DNA of 6,268 bases from an uncultured Alphaproteobacteria bacterium (GCA_903837365.1 CAILUF010000237.1:1-6268); one strand, 5' to 3'; positions 1 to 6,023 are shown, counted from the stretch's first letter. Notes: generated by a model from the letters alone, not told the origin. Translations and numbers: made by a program.

Positions 1-16
1 ATTACTATTAATTATC

Positions 17-22
17 TATAAT
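17..22 (+). promoter_or_regulatory. Possible -10 box just before the ankyrin gene
   Basis: The hexamer TATAAT matches the sigma-70 -10 consensus exactly and ends four bases before the ATG at 27. If used, transcription would start at or next to the start codon and give a leaderless or almost leaderless mRNA. The -35 region would lie at or beyond the left edge of the window and cannot be examined. In DNA this AT-rich such a hexamer also arises by chance, so the call is weak. Confidence 0.22.
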
Positions 23-26
23 TGTT

Positions 27-2237
27 ATGACTATATCGCATTCCATCCAAGATAATTATCAAATAAATTCTACAGATTTATATCGAGCAATTCTCAATAA
101 TCAATTACCGCGAGTTTGCGATTTATTAAATCAATACCCATCATTTGTTGATGAATTTCTTTTTGAAGATCAGTTTGTGAATACTTTAAATTTAGCAATT
201 GAGGAAAATAATTTTGAATTGGCTAAGATTTTAATAGATTTAGGTGCTGATATTACTAGGATTGATCGTAAGGGCAATACCGCTTTACATATCGCTTCTC
301 AGGAAAATATTTTTGAAGCTAATCAAAAAAATCTAGATGATGCTAAAAATGAACGTTTAAAAATTTTTGATTTAATTATTAGTTTTGCTAAGCAACAAGG
401 AATCGATGATTATGTTTTGCGCGTAAATAATTTAAATAAAACTGCTCTTCATTGCGCTATAGAAATGGGTTACCGCGAAATTGTTCAAAAATTATTGGAT
501 TATGGAGCTGATTTGGATTTTGAAGATCTTGATGGTAAAAATTCACTTCATTTAGCCATGGAAAATGATGATTTAGAAATGGTTAAAATTTTAATTAAAA
601 ATAAAAAAATACAAATTGAAAAAAAATTTATTGCTTTGCAAGTTGAGCGTGAAGAGATTTCATCGATTGATCGTAAGGAATATCTATCTTTAGAATTGCA
701 AAAATATTTAGAGAAAAAAATTGAAGTTATCGGTGAGTTTTTTGGAGCTAGACCTATTCATTTCGCGGTTCTTTCCGATAATTACGATCTTGTTAAATTA
801 CTTTTAGATTACAAAGTGGATGTTGATGTTGTGATGTTTAATAATTTTTCAACACCTCTTCATATCGCTACAGAAAATGATAATTTCGATATTGTAAAAA
901 TTTTACTAGAAGCAAATTGTGTTAGAGTTTTTTTTAATAAGGAAGGTGAAGATGCTTTTTTTATTGCTGTAAAAAAAAATCATCATCAATTGATTAAATT
1001 ACTTTTTGATTTTGGCATTGAATTTAACCAAACTATCCAGCTTATTCAAGATAGATCTGCAATCATTTCAAAAGAAACTTATGATATAATTGCTTATCTT
1101 TTAAAATATCAGAAAGTTAGAGATGTATTTTCCAAGGCCTATAAGCAGTTAAAGCCTGATTTAAAAATAAAAGTTAATGCGCAGGATTCTTTAAATTTTC
1201 CAACTTTTAGTTTAGTCGAGCGTTTTATCTTTGAAAATCCTAATCGCGATCAGAGTTTTTGTGAGGTAATCGCCATGAGTAACGAAGTGATAAATTTTAT
1301 AGCGCAAAAACCACAAGCTCTCGAATTTTTTGATAAAATTTCTACTAATTTTTTGCAACAATGTGTTAATCAGGCGATTGCTGGATTTACCTGTATCGCA
1401 ACCTATGTTGCAATGTCCAATCAAACCGATATCAAAGAACAACTCGAAGTTGCCAAAAGATTGCAAGTAATGGAGAATATTAATCTAGAAATTTTAAAAA
1501 AATTATCGGAACTTCCTCAAGATCAGATTCCCAAAGATTTACCTTTAAATAAAACTGAAATAATTTTAGGTAATGAAGTTCTTAAAATTATTCACAAAAA
1601 ATGGCTAGAAAATAACGCTAAATCAAAAATTGGTCATTACAAGCAAGTATTTGATTTACATGGTTCGAAATCTAGTTTTATTGCCACTAAAACTAATTGT
1701 GAACCATGGTTGGGAGTGTCATTATTAACTCATGAAGAAGGACATTCTCATCGTAATTTATTTGAAGAATTTATCGATAAAATTACTCAAGAAATTGGAT
1801 CTAAAGAAAGTTTAATTAATAAAATTGATGAGGTCTTAACTACGCCAATAGATCAAAAATTCGTTGAAGAATTATTTCTTGGCGAGCTTGGCCATAATCA
1901 TTTTACTGCTGAATTTTTAACTTTAATCGTAGTTGATGATGAGACGCGTATTAAACTTCAGAAAGATCAGCAACAAATTCGTTCAATGATTGATAACTGC
2001 GATACGACTCAACCAGATTATTATGAGCAATTACAAAGCTTGTCAAAGCAATTACATCAAGCTCAGCAAGATTATAGCGATAAAATAAAATCAACAGCAA
2101 AAGAAATTATTTTAGATCAATTAATTCCTAAAAAAAGATCGTTAGACATTGATTCGTTGTTGAATCCTTCTTCGCCAAGTCCTCATGTTTCAAACTCTGA
2201 ATCGCTATTGCAAAGAGCGAAATTGCAACGTATTTAA
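27..2237 (+). CDS. Ankyrin-repeat protein with unrecognised C-terminal half
   Basis: A 736-residue protein, probably cytosolic or secreted; no signal peptide or membrane segment is visible. About seven ankyrin repeats fill the N-terminal half: near 52-80, 83-125 (with an insertion), 137-166, 170-199, 240-270, 274-303 and 307-336. Good examples of the TALH/PLHIA-type helix and the following 'DIVKILLE'-type helix are seen at 139-157 and 277-294. A charged insertion (about 200-239) splits the array. Ankyrin arrays bind protein partners, and in intracellular bacteria such proteins are often effectors; that role is inference here. Residues 340-736 match nothing I can name. They contain HEEGH (569-573, an HExxH pattern), a second GHNH (622-625), a likely coiled coil (about 640-695), PKKR (701-704) and a Ser/Pro-rich tail. 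The ATG at 27 has no Shine-Dalgarno sequence, and a TATAAT lies four bases upstream. The stop overlaps the stop of convergent pheS. The frame is intact over its whole length. Confidence 0.9.
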   Translation: MTISHSIQDNYQINSTDLYRAILNNQLPRVCDLLNQYPSFVDEFLFEDQFVNTLNLAIEENNFELAKILIDLGADITRIDRKGNTALHIASQENIFEANQKNLDDAKNERLKIFDLIISFAKQQGIDDYVLRVNNLNKTALHCAIEMGYREIVQKLLDYGADLDFEDLDGKNSLHLAMENDDLEMVKILIKNKKIQIEKKFIALQVEREEISSIDRKEYLSLELQKYLEKKIEVIGEFFGARPIHFAVLSDNYDLVKLLLDYKVDVDVVMFNNFSTPLHIATENDNFDIVKILLEANCVRVFFNKEGEDAFFIAVKKNHHQLIKLLFDFGIEFNQTIQLIQDRSAIISKETYDIIAYLLKYQKVRDVFSKAYKQLKPDLKIKVNAQDSLNFPTFSLVERFIFENPNRDQSFCEVIAMSNEVINFIAQKPQALEFFDKISTNFLQQCVNQAIAGFTCIATYVAMSNQTDIKEQLEVAKRLQVMENINLEILKKLSELPQDQIPKDLPLNKTEIILGNEVLKIIHKKWLENNAKSKIGHYKQVFDLHGSKSSFIATKTNCEPWLGVSLLTHEEGHSHRNLFEEFIDKITQEIGSKESLINKIDEVLTTPIDQKFVEELFLGELGHNHFTAEFLTLIVVDDETRIKLQKDQQQIRSMIDNCDTTQPDYYEQLQSLSKQLHQAQQDYSDKIKSTAKEIILDQLIPKKRSLDIDSLLNPSSPSPHVSNSESLLQRAKLQRI

Positions 2238-3253
2238 GAAAAATTTTTTAAGAATCTAACGTCATTTTCAAATAACAAACGTAGATCGGTAATTCCATAT
2301 TTCAGCATTGCTAAGCGTTCAATGCCAATGCCAAAAGCAAAACCTTGAAATTTTTTACTATCAATTCCACAATTTTCTAAAACATTGGGATGAATCATTC
2401 CACAACCTAAAATTTCCATAAATTTATCACCTTTACCAATTTCAATTTTACCTTGATTAGCGCTGTAATTAATATCAACTTCGGCTGATGGTTCAGTGAA
2501 AGGAAAGAAGCTTGAACGAAAGCGTAATTGTAAATTTTTTACGGCGAAAAATTTTTCAAGAAAATATTCCAAAGTCCATTTGAGATTGCCCATATTAACA
2601 TTCTCATCAACGATAAATCCTTCAAATTGGTGAAACATTGGCGAATGTGTTTGATCAAATTCACGGCGAAAAACTTTACCAATTGCACCGACGCGAAGCG
2701 GTGGAGTGCTATTAAGCATTTTTCGAATTTGTGTATTGGATGTATGAGTGCGAAGCATCAATTGCGAATTATTTAAATAAAAAGTATCTTGCATTTGCCG
2801 AGCTGGATGATCTTTGGGAATATTTAACGCGCTGAAATTATGAAAATCATCTTCGATTTCTGGACCTTGTGCAAATTCAAAATTCAATTCGCTAAAAATT
2901 TTTTCAATATCTGCTATTACGCGATTTATCGGATGGATTGAACCTTGATTTTCATATCGTGCAGGCAATGTCATGTCAAGTTTTTCAGTGCTTAATTTAG
3001 CATTTAATTCAACGTTTAAGTAATAATTTTTTCTATCTTCAATACTTGAATTTATTTGATCGCGTAATTGATTAATTTGATTACCAAAAGATTTCTTTTG
3101 ATCGGCATCGAGATTTTTTAAATTGGCAAATAATTCTGAAACAATGCCCTTCTTGCCTAGAAAATTAATTCTAATTTCTTCAAGTTGTTGAGGATTTTGA
3201 ACTTGCGTAAATTGTGAATTGAAATTTGATAAAATATTTTCTAAATTAGTCAT
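2234..3253 (-). CDS. pheS: Phenylalanyl-tRNA synthetase alpha subunit
   Basis: Catalytic alpha subunit of the alpha2-beta2 class II enzyme that charges tRNA-Phe with phenylalanine using ATP, in the cytosol. At 339 residues it is close to the family norm (about 330-360). Residues 1-90 form the N-terminal helical tRNA-binding arm. The catalytic core starts near HPINRV (107-112, motif 1 region). Motif 2 follows in RVGAIGKVFRREFDQTHSP (187-205), continuing into MFHQFEG (206-212). The Phe-pocket segment FPFTEPSAEVDI is at 250-261, LGCGMIHP at 282-289, and motif 3 GFAFGIGIERLAML at 304-317 with Arg313. Ala306 sits where the E. coli enzyme has the pocket alanine of GFAFG. All signature residues are intact, so the gene looks functional. 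The ATG (complement of 3251-3253) has no clear Shine-Dalgarno sequence. The partner gene pheT usually follows pheS; here the convergent ankyrin gene follows at once, overlapping by four bases, so the beta subunit must be encoded elsewhere. Confidence 0.98.
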   Translation of the reverse strand: MTNLENILSNFNSQFTQVQNPQQLEEIRINFLGKKGIVSELFANLKNLDADQKKSFGNQINQLRDQINSSIEDRKNYYLNVELNAKLSTEKLDMTLPARYENQGSIHPINRVIADIEKIFSELNFEFAQGPEIEDDFHNFSALNIPKDHPARQMQDTFYLNNSQLMLRTHTSNTQIRKMLNSTPPLRVGAIGKVFRREFDQTHSPMFHQFEGFIVDENVNMGNLKWTLEYFLEKFFAVKNLQLRFRSSFFPFTEPSAEVDINYSANQGKIEIGKGDKFMEILGCGMIHPNVLENCGIDSKKFQGFAFGIGIERLAMLKYGITDLRLLFENDVRFLKNFS

Positions 3254-3266
3254 AGTTGTTATTAAT

Positions 3267-3294
3267 TTTATATCTATAATTCGGTATTAGTCAT
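3267..3294 (-). promoter_or_regulatory. Candidate pheS promoter
   Basis: On the minus strand, ATGACT at 3294-3289 (4 of 6 matches to TTGACA) is followed after 16 bases by TATAAA at 3272-3267 (5 of 6 matches to TATAAT). The box ends 13 bases before the pheS ATG, so the predicted leader is only about seven bases. A perfect TATAAT also lies on the plus strand at 3275-3280 and could serve the permease gene, but no -35 sits at the right distance. The surrounding DNA is AT-rich, so chance matches are likely. Confidence 0.3.
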
Positions 3295-3320
3295 TAAACA
3301 TTTTAAAAAAAATGAAGTCA

Positions 3321-3351
3321 AGTTTAGCATTATTTAAAAAAATGCTTAAGT
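3321..3351. promoter_or_regulatory. Imperfect dyad between pheS and the permease gene
   Basis: AGTTTAGCATT (3321-3331) and AATGCTTAAGT (3341-3351) are inverted copies matching at 9 of 11 positions around a nine-base A/T centre; the inner six pairs, AGCATT/AATGCT, are perfect. The dyad lies 40 bases upstream of the permease ATG and 68 bases upstream of pheS, in the gap between divergent genes. It could be an operator or a hairpin in a permease leader. It has no run of T after it, so it is not an obvious terminator. Confidence 0.25.
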
Positions 3352-3391
3352 AAAAATCTATAAAAAATTCAATCAATCTATTGCTAAATAT

Positions 3392-4159
3392 ATGCAAATC
3401 AATTATTACGGATCATACTCTTTGTTGAAGAAAGAGGTGTTACGATTTTTAAAAGTTTATCATCAAACTTTACTGTCACCAGTGGTAAATATCATTTTAT
3501 TTTTAATGGTTTTTTCATTATCGGTTGGAGAACATATTGAAAAGATTGGTTCAGTGTCTTTCGCGGTATTTGTTTCAGCTGGATTAATAATGATGTCTGC
3601 CTTGCAAAATTCTTTTGCAAATTCATCATCTTCATTTGTGATGGGTAAGGTAATGGGTCATATTGTTGATTATCTGATTCCACCCCTCGGAGCGCTGGAA
3701 TTATTATTTGCTTTTGGAATTGGAGCGATTGCACGCGGTATTTGTGTAGCACTGGTTGCATATTTGGTAATTTTATTTTTTGTTCCATTGACAATTTTTA
3801 ATTTTTATTATCTGTTACTTTTTTTAATTTTAGGTTGCGCATTCCTGGGGATGATGGGAATTTTATGTGGAATTATTTCTGAAACATTTGATCAAATGTC
3901 AGCAATGACAAGCTATGTTATAACTCCGCTAACCTTCTTGTCCGGGACGTTTTATTCAACGAATTCACTGCCACAATTTTGGCAAAATTTTGCGCATATA
4001 AATCCAATTTTTTATATGATTGATGGATTTCGTTATGGTTTAACAGGTTATAATGATAGCAATTTAAATATCGGAATTTGGTATTTGGCTATTTTAAATT
4101 TAATTCTCGCGAGCGCTTTATTTGTAATGCTTAAACGCGGTTACAAGATGACTCATTAA
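3392..4159 (+). CDS. ABC-2 type transporter permease, YadH-like
   Basis: Inner-membrane subunit of an ABC exporter, 255 residues, about the length of E. coli YadH and NodJ-type permeases. About six membrane segments can be seen, near residues 28-46, 57-76, 105-131, 138-162, 172-189 and 228-247. The N-terminal amphipathic stretch with KKEVLRFLKVYHQTLLSP (13-30) is the usual cytoplasmic coupling region. The C-terminal ABC-2 signature runs from TPLTFLSGTFYS (178-189) through LPQFWQNFAHINPIFYMIDG (193-212) to FRYGLTGYND (213-222). It would work as a dimer with a separate ATPase (YadG-like), which is not in the window. The substrate cannot be read from the sequence; relatives move drugs, polysaccharide or lipid-linked molecules. 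The ATG at 3392 lacks a Shine-Dalgarno sequence, but the next in-frame ATG is deep in the first membrane segment, so this start is preferred. The gene is divergent from pheS and followed by stem-loops. Confidence 0.92.
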   Translation: MQINYYGSYSLLKKEVLRFLKVYHQTLLSPVVNIILFLMVFSLSVGEHIEKIGSVSFAVFVSAGLIMMSALQNSFANSSSSFVMGKVMGHIVDYLIPPLGALELLFAFGIGAIARGICVALVAYLVILFFVPLTIFNFYYLLLFLILGCAFLGMMGILCGIISETFDQMSAMTSYVITPLTFLSGTFYSTNSLPQFWQNFAHINPIFYMIDGFRYGLTGYNDSNLNIGIWYLAILNLILASALFVMLKRGYKMTH

Positions 4160-4181
4160 TTTTTTTATAATTAAATAAAAA

Positions 4182-4210
4182 AAATAGTTGTTAAATAAAT
4201 TACACTATTT
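4182..4210. terminator. AT-rich stem-loop after the permease gene
   Basis: AAATAGT (4182-4188) is the exact inverse complement of ACTATTT (4204-4210), giving a seven-bp stem with a 15-base loop. A bulged pairing TGT/ACA (4189-4191 with 4202-4204) is an alternative. It lies 22 bases after the permease stop codon, is preceded by an A-run and is only weakly followed by T. The stem is weak, but its position fits an end-of-gene structure. Confidence 0.28.
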
Positions 4211-4221
4211 ATAATTTAAAC

Positions 4222-4239
4222 AAACATATATGTTTTTTT
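4222..4239 (+). terminator. Palindrome with T-run, candidate Rho-independent terminator
   Basis: AAACATATATGTTT at 4222-4235 is a perfect 14-base palindrome able to form a five-bp stem with a TATA loop. The T-run continues to 4239, followed by A and further T-rich sequence. It lies 62 bases after the permease stop and 35 bases before the dprA ATG, so it could end permease transcription. The stem is A/T-rich and short. It could equally be a protein-binding palindrome upstream of dprA. Confidence 0.35.
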
Positions 4240-4274
4240 AATTTTTAATATAAACTCACACCATTTTGAGATCT

Positions 4275-5774
4275 ATGAAACATCACCATCCTTGCGTATG
4301 CGCATTCAATAAAAATGCCGAAAATTTGCAAAAAAATTTTGTTGCAAATTTACCTTCTAATCTAGAAGTTCTAGATTCCTGTCCTTGCAATTTATCTTTT
4401 TTAGATAAAGAAAAATCCTCAAACAATTTTATAAATTTTACTGATCAATCATCAATAAATCAAAATAAAAATATCGAGCCAAATAGAGAGAATTCACTTG
4501 CAATTAACGGCGATAATTATTTTGAAATTGTGAATTATATGCGCTTAATTCGCGCGACAAATATTGGCCCATCTTTATTTTGGAGATTAATAGAAATTTT
4601 TGGGGATGTTTCTACGGCAGTTGAAGAAGCTGTTGATTTTTTTAAGAGCATCAACTCAAAGAAAAAAATTAAACTTGCAACAATTTCGGAAGTTGAAGAT
4701 GAGATTGAAAAAACTCAAAAATTTGGCGCAGAAATTATTATCGCAAGTGATCCACGTTATCCGCAAATTTTAAAAACAATTTATGATTCTCCGCCATTAT
4801 TAACAGTAAAAGGTGATTTGAGTTTTTTTAACAAACCAGCTGTAGCAATAGTTGGAGCAAGAAATTGTTCATTTAGCGCTAGCAATATTGCCAAAAAAAT
4901 TGCTGTTGAATTTGGGCAAAATTCTATTATTACGATTTCAGGTCTTGCGCGGGGAATTGATTGCGCAGTTCACGAAGCGTCAATTTTAAGTGGAACAATC
5001 GCGGTAATCGCTGGTGGAATTGACAGCATTTATCCGCAGGAAAATAAAAGGCTTTATCAACAAATTTCGCAATATGGCTTGTTGGTTACTGAAATGCCAT
5101 TTGGATCACCTCCCAAAAGCAATTACTTTATCAAACGTAATCGCATAATTTCAGGATTAGCTCCTTCGCTAATTGTTGTTGAGGCAAGCTTAAAATCAGG
5201 AAGTCTTGCCACTTCTCGATTTGCTCTTGAGCAAGGCAGGGAAATATACGCTTGCGCTGGTTCACCTTTTGATCCTCGGAGCGCTGGGGTAAATAAACTT
5301 GTTAAGGATGGTGCACGAATTATTACTGATCTTGATGAATTGATTAGTGAAGTTGCGCAAAATAATCGCAATATGTTAACACAAAATTCTGAAAATTTAA
5401 GTATGAATTTTTTGAATTCACAATCGCCAAAAATTGTTAATTCAATAAAACAAATTACTCCAGATATTCAAGACCGAAATATTCAAGATCAGGATTTTCA
5501 AAATCAGAATATTCAAGATCAGAATGAGCAAGTTAAAAAAAACATACCTATCGCAAAATCATCGCAATTTAATCAAATTGAAGATAAGGAATTGCAACAA
5601 ATTATCGAGATAATTATTTCTAAAATTAATAACCAAGCAATTTCTATCGATGAAATTATAGAGTATGTACAAAAACCAGCAAAGCTTATCAATGTAGCTT
5701 TGATGCATTTAGAGCTTAATGGTCAAATTTCTATAAATCACGGCAGAGTCAGCGGAGATAATTTGTTAATTTAA
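4275..5774 (+). CDS. dprA: DNA-processing protein DprA (Smf family)
   Basis: DprA binds incoming single-stranded DNA in the cytoplasm and loads RecA on it during transformation; many non-transformable bacteria keep it too. From the ATG the protein has 499 residues, against about 290-390 usually. An unusual N-terminal extension (1-88) comes first, then a helical HhH-like region with MRLIRATNIGPSLFWRL (89-105). The Rossmann-like core carries VGARN (193-197), SGLARGID (222-229), GGIDSIYP (247-254), KRNRIISGL (287-295), EASLKSGSLATS (303-314) and GSPFDPRSAGVN (329-340). A Gln/Asn-rich linker (about 360-430) with a five-residue repeat leads to a winged-helix domain (about 437-499). The frame also opens upstream at a TTG (4266), but the ATG at 4275 is preferred; a GAG four bases upstream is the only Shine-Dalgarno trace. 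A shorter start at ATG 4539 would remove the whole extension. The core looks intact. A hairpin begins at the base after the stop codon. Confidence 0.95.
   Translation: MKHHHPCVCAFNKNAENLQKNFVANLPSNLEVLDSCPCNLSFLDKEKSSNNFINFTDQSSINQNKNIEPNRENSLAINGDNYFEIVNYMRLIRATNIGPSLFWRLIEIFGDVSTAVEEAVDFFKSINSKKKIKLATISEVEDEIEKTQKFGAEIIIASDPRYPQILKTIYDSPPLLTVKGDLSFFNKPAVAIVGARNCSFSASNIAKKIAVEFGQNSIITISGLARGIDCAVHEASILSGTIAVIAGGIDSIYPQENKRLYQQISQYGLLVTEMPFGSPPKSNYFIKRNRIISGLAPSLIVVEASLKSGSLATSRFALEQGREIYACAGSPFDPRSAGVNKLVKDGARIITDLDELISEVAQNNRNMLTQNSENLSMNFLNSQSPKIVNSIKQITPDIQDRNIQDQDFQNQNIQDQNEQVKKNIPIAKSSQFNQIEDKELQQIIEIIISKINNQAISIDEIIEYVQKPAKLINVALMHLELNGQISINHGRVSGDNLLI
5466..5525 (+). repeat. Four 15-bp tandem repeats inside dprA
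   Basis: Four consecutive 15-base units (5466-5480, 5481-5495, 5496-5510, 5511-5525) are variants of ATTCAAGATCAGAAT. Being a multiple of three, they keep the frame and encode IQDRN, IQDQD, FQNQN and IQDQN in the linker between the Rossmann core and the winged helix of DprA. A fifth, decayed unit may begin with the following EQ. Such an in-frame minisatellite can change copy number by slippage without breaking the gene. Confidence 0.85.
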
Positions 5775-5824
5775 GTCCTTCACGTAAAAAAATTAGCCTT
5801 AATAAGCTAATTTTAGTGAAGGAC
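5775..5824. repeat. 50-base hairpin directly after the dprA stop
   Basis: The outer arms GTCCTTCAC (5775-5783) and GTGAAGGAC (5816-5824) are perfect inverse complements (9 bp). The inner arms AAAATTAGC (5789-5797) and GCTAATTTT (5806-5814) give another perfect 9 bp, with an eight-base loop CTTAATAA. The two stems are separated by a five-base versus one-base internal loop. The structure begins at the first base after the TAA of dprA. It has no T-run after it, so it is not a classic intrinsic terminator, although it could stabilise the mRNA 3' end. It may be a member of a dispersed palindromic repeat family. Confidence 0.7.
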
Positions 5825-5854
5825 GGGATCAGGAGCGGATGCGACGCAATCCCG
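5824..5854. repeat. GC-richer REP-like palindrome
   Basis: CGGGAT (5824-5829) and ATCCCG (5849-5854) are inverse complements. An alternative inner hairpin pairs GGATGCG (5837-5843) with CGCAATCC (5845-5852), with one bulged base. The core GGAGCGGATGCGACGCAATCC is clearly richer in G+C than its surroundings. From memory it resembles the dispersed 'ATTGCGAGGAGCG...GCAATCC' repeats found in many bacterial genomes, including Rickettsiales; that resemblance is not checked. It abuts the preceding hairpin, and the two may be one mobile repeat unit. Confidence 0.5.
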
Positions 5855-5861
5855 GTCGTGA

Positions 5862-5882
5862 ATCTTTTTTATAAAAAAAGAT
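5862..5882. repeat. A/T palindrome
   Basis: ATCTTTTTT (5862-5870) and AAAAAAGAT (5874-5882) are inverse complements around a three-base centre ATA, giving a nine-bp stem. Read on the plus strand, T6 forms part of the stem and not a tail, so this is not a good terminator. Smaller palindromes follow at once (AAACGTTT at 5884-5891, then an A-run/T-run). Confidence 0.55.
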
Positions 5883-5962
5883 GAAACGTTTAAAAATTTT
5901 TTATTTATAGTTTTTTAGATGTTTATATATCCACTGAATCTCTAGTCTTTCGACCCCCCACG

Positions 5963-6000
5963 ATTTAGAAGGACTTAACTACCGTTAAGCCCTTCTAAAT
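5963..6000. repeat. 17-bp stem hairpin
   Basis: The arm at 5963-5979 (ATTTAGAAGGACTTAAC) pairs with the arm at 5984-6000 (GTTAAGCCCTTCTAAAT), leaving a four-base loop TACC. The only flaw is A5973 facing C5990, which becomes a G-U pair if the minus strand is transcribed. This slightly favours an RNA read from the minus strand. No T-run follows on the plus strand. It forms the core of a larger foldable region, 5945-6045. Confidence 0.75.
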
Positions 6001-6002
6001 CT

Positions 6003-6023
6003 GCTCCCCCTCAAGGGGGGAGC
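6003..6023. repeat. GC-rich eight-bp hairpin
   Basis: GCTCCCCC (6003-6010) and GGGGGAGC (6016-6023) are perfect inverse complements with a five-base loop TCAAG. It lies two bases after the 17-bp hairpin. The G-run 6015-6020 could instead pair with the C-run CCCCCC at 5954-5959, which would enclose the 17-bp hairpin. The sequence looks like part of a dispersed palindromic repeat and not like a terminator. Confidence 0.7.

Noticed and set aside
1212..1466. Open frame of 84 codons on the minus strand inside the ankyrin gene
   Set aside because: It is antisense to a well-supported coding region, has no recognisable domain, and is best explained as a shadow frame.
3492..3794. Open frame of 100 codons on the minus strand inside the permease gene
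   Set aside because: The plus-strand frame is a clear ABC-2 permease; the opposite frame has low-complexity content and no domain.
4266..4274. TTG at 4266 as the dprA start
   Set aside because: An ATG three codons later is a better start; the TTG has no Shine-Dalgarno sequence at a proper distance and overlaps the only GAG.
5123..5371. Open frame of 82 codons on the minus strand inside dprA
   Set aside because: It lies opposite the most conserved part of the DprA core, whose constraint explains the lack of stops.
5775..5882. Intrinsic terminator for dprA
   Set aside because: Neither strong hairpin is followed by a run of T on the plus strand; the T-runs present are inside palindrome arms. 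A Rho-dependent or downstream end remains possible.
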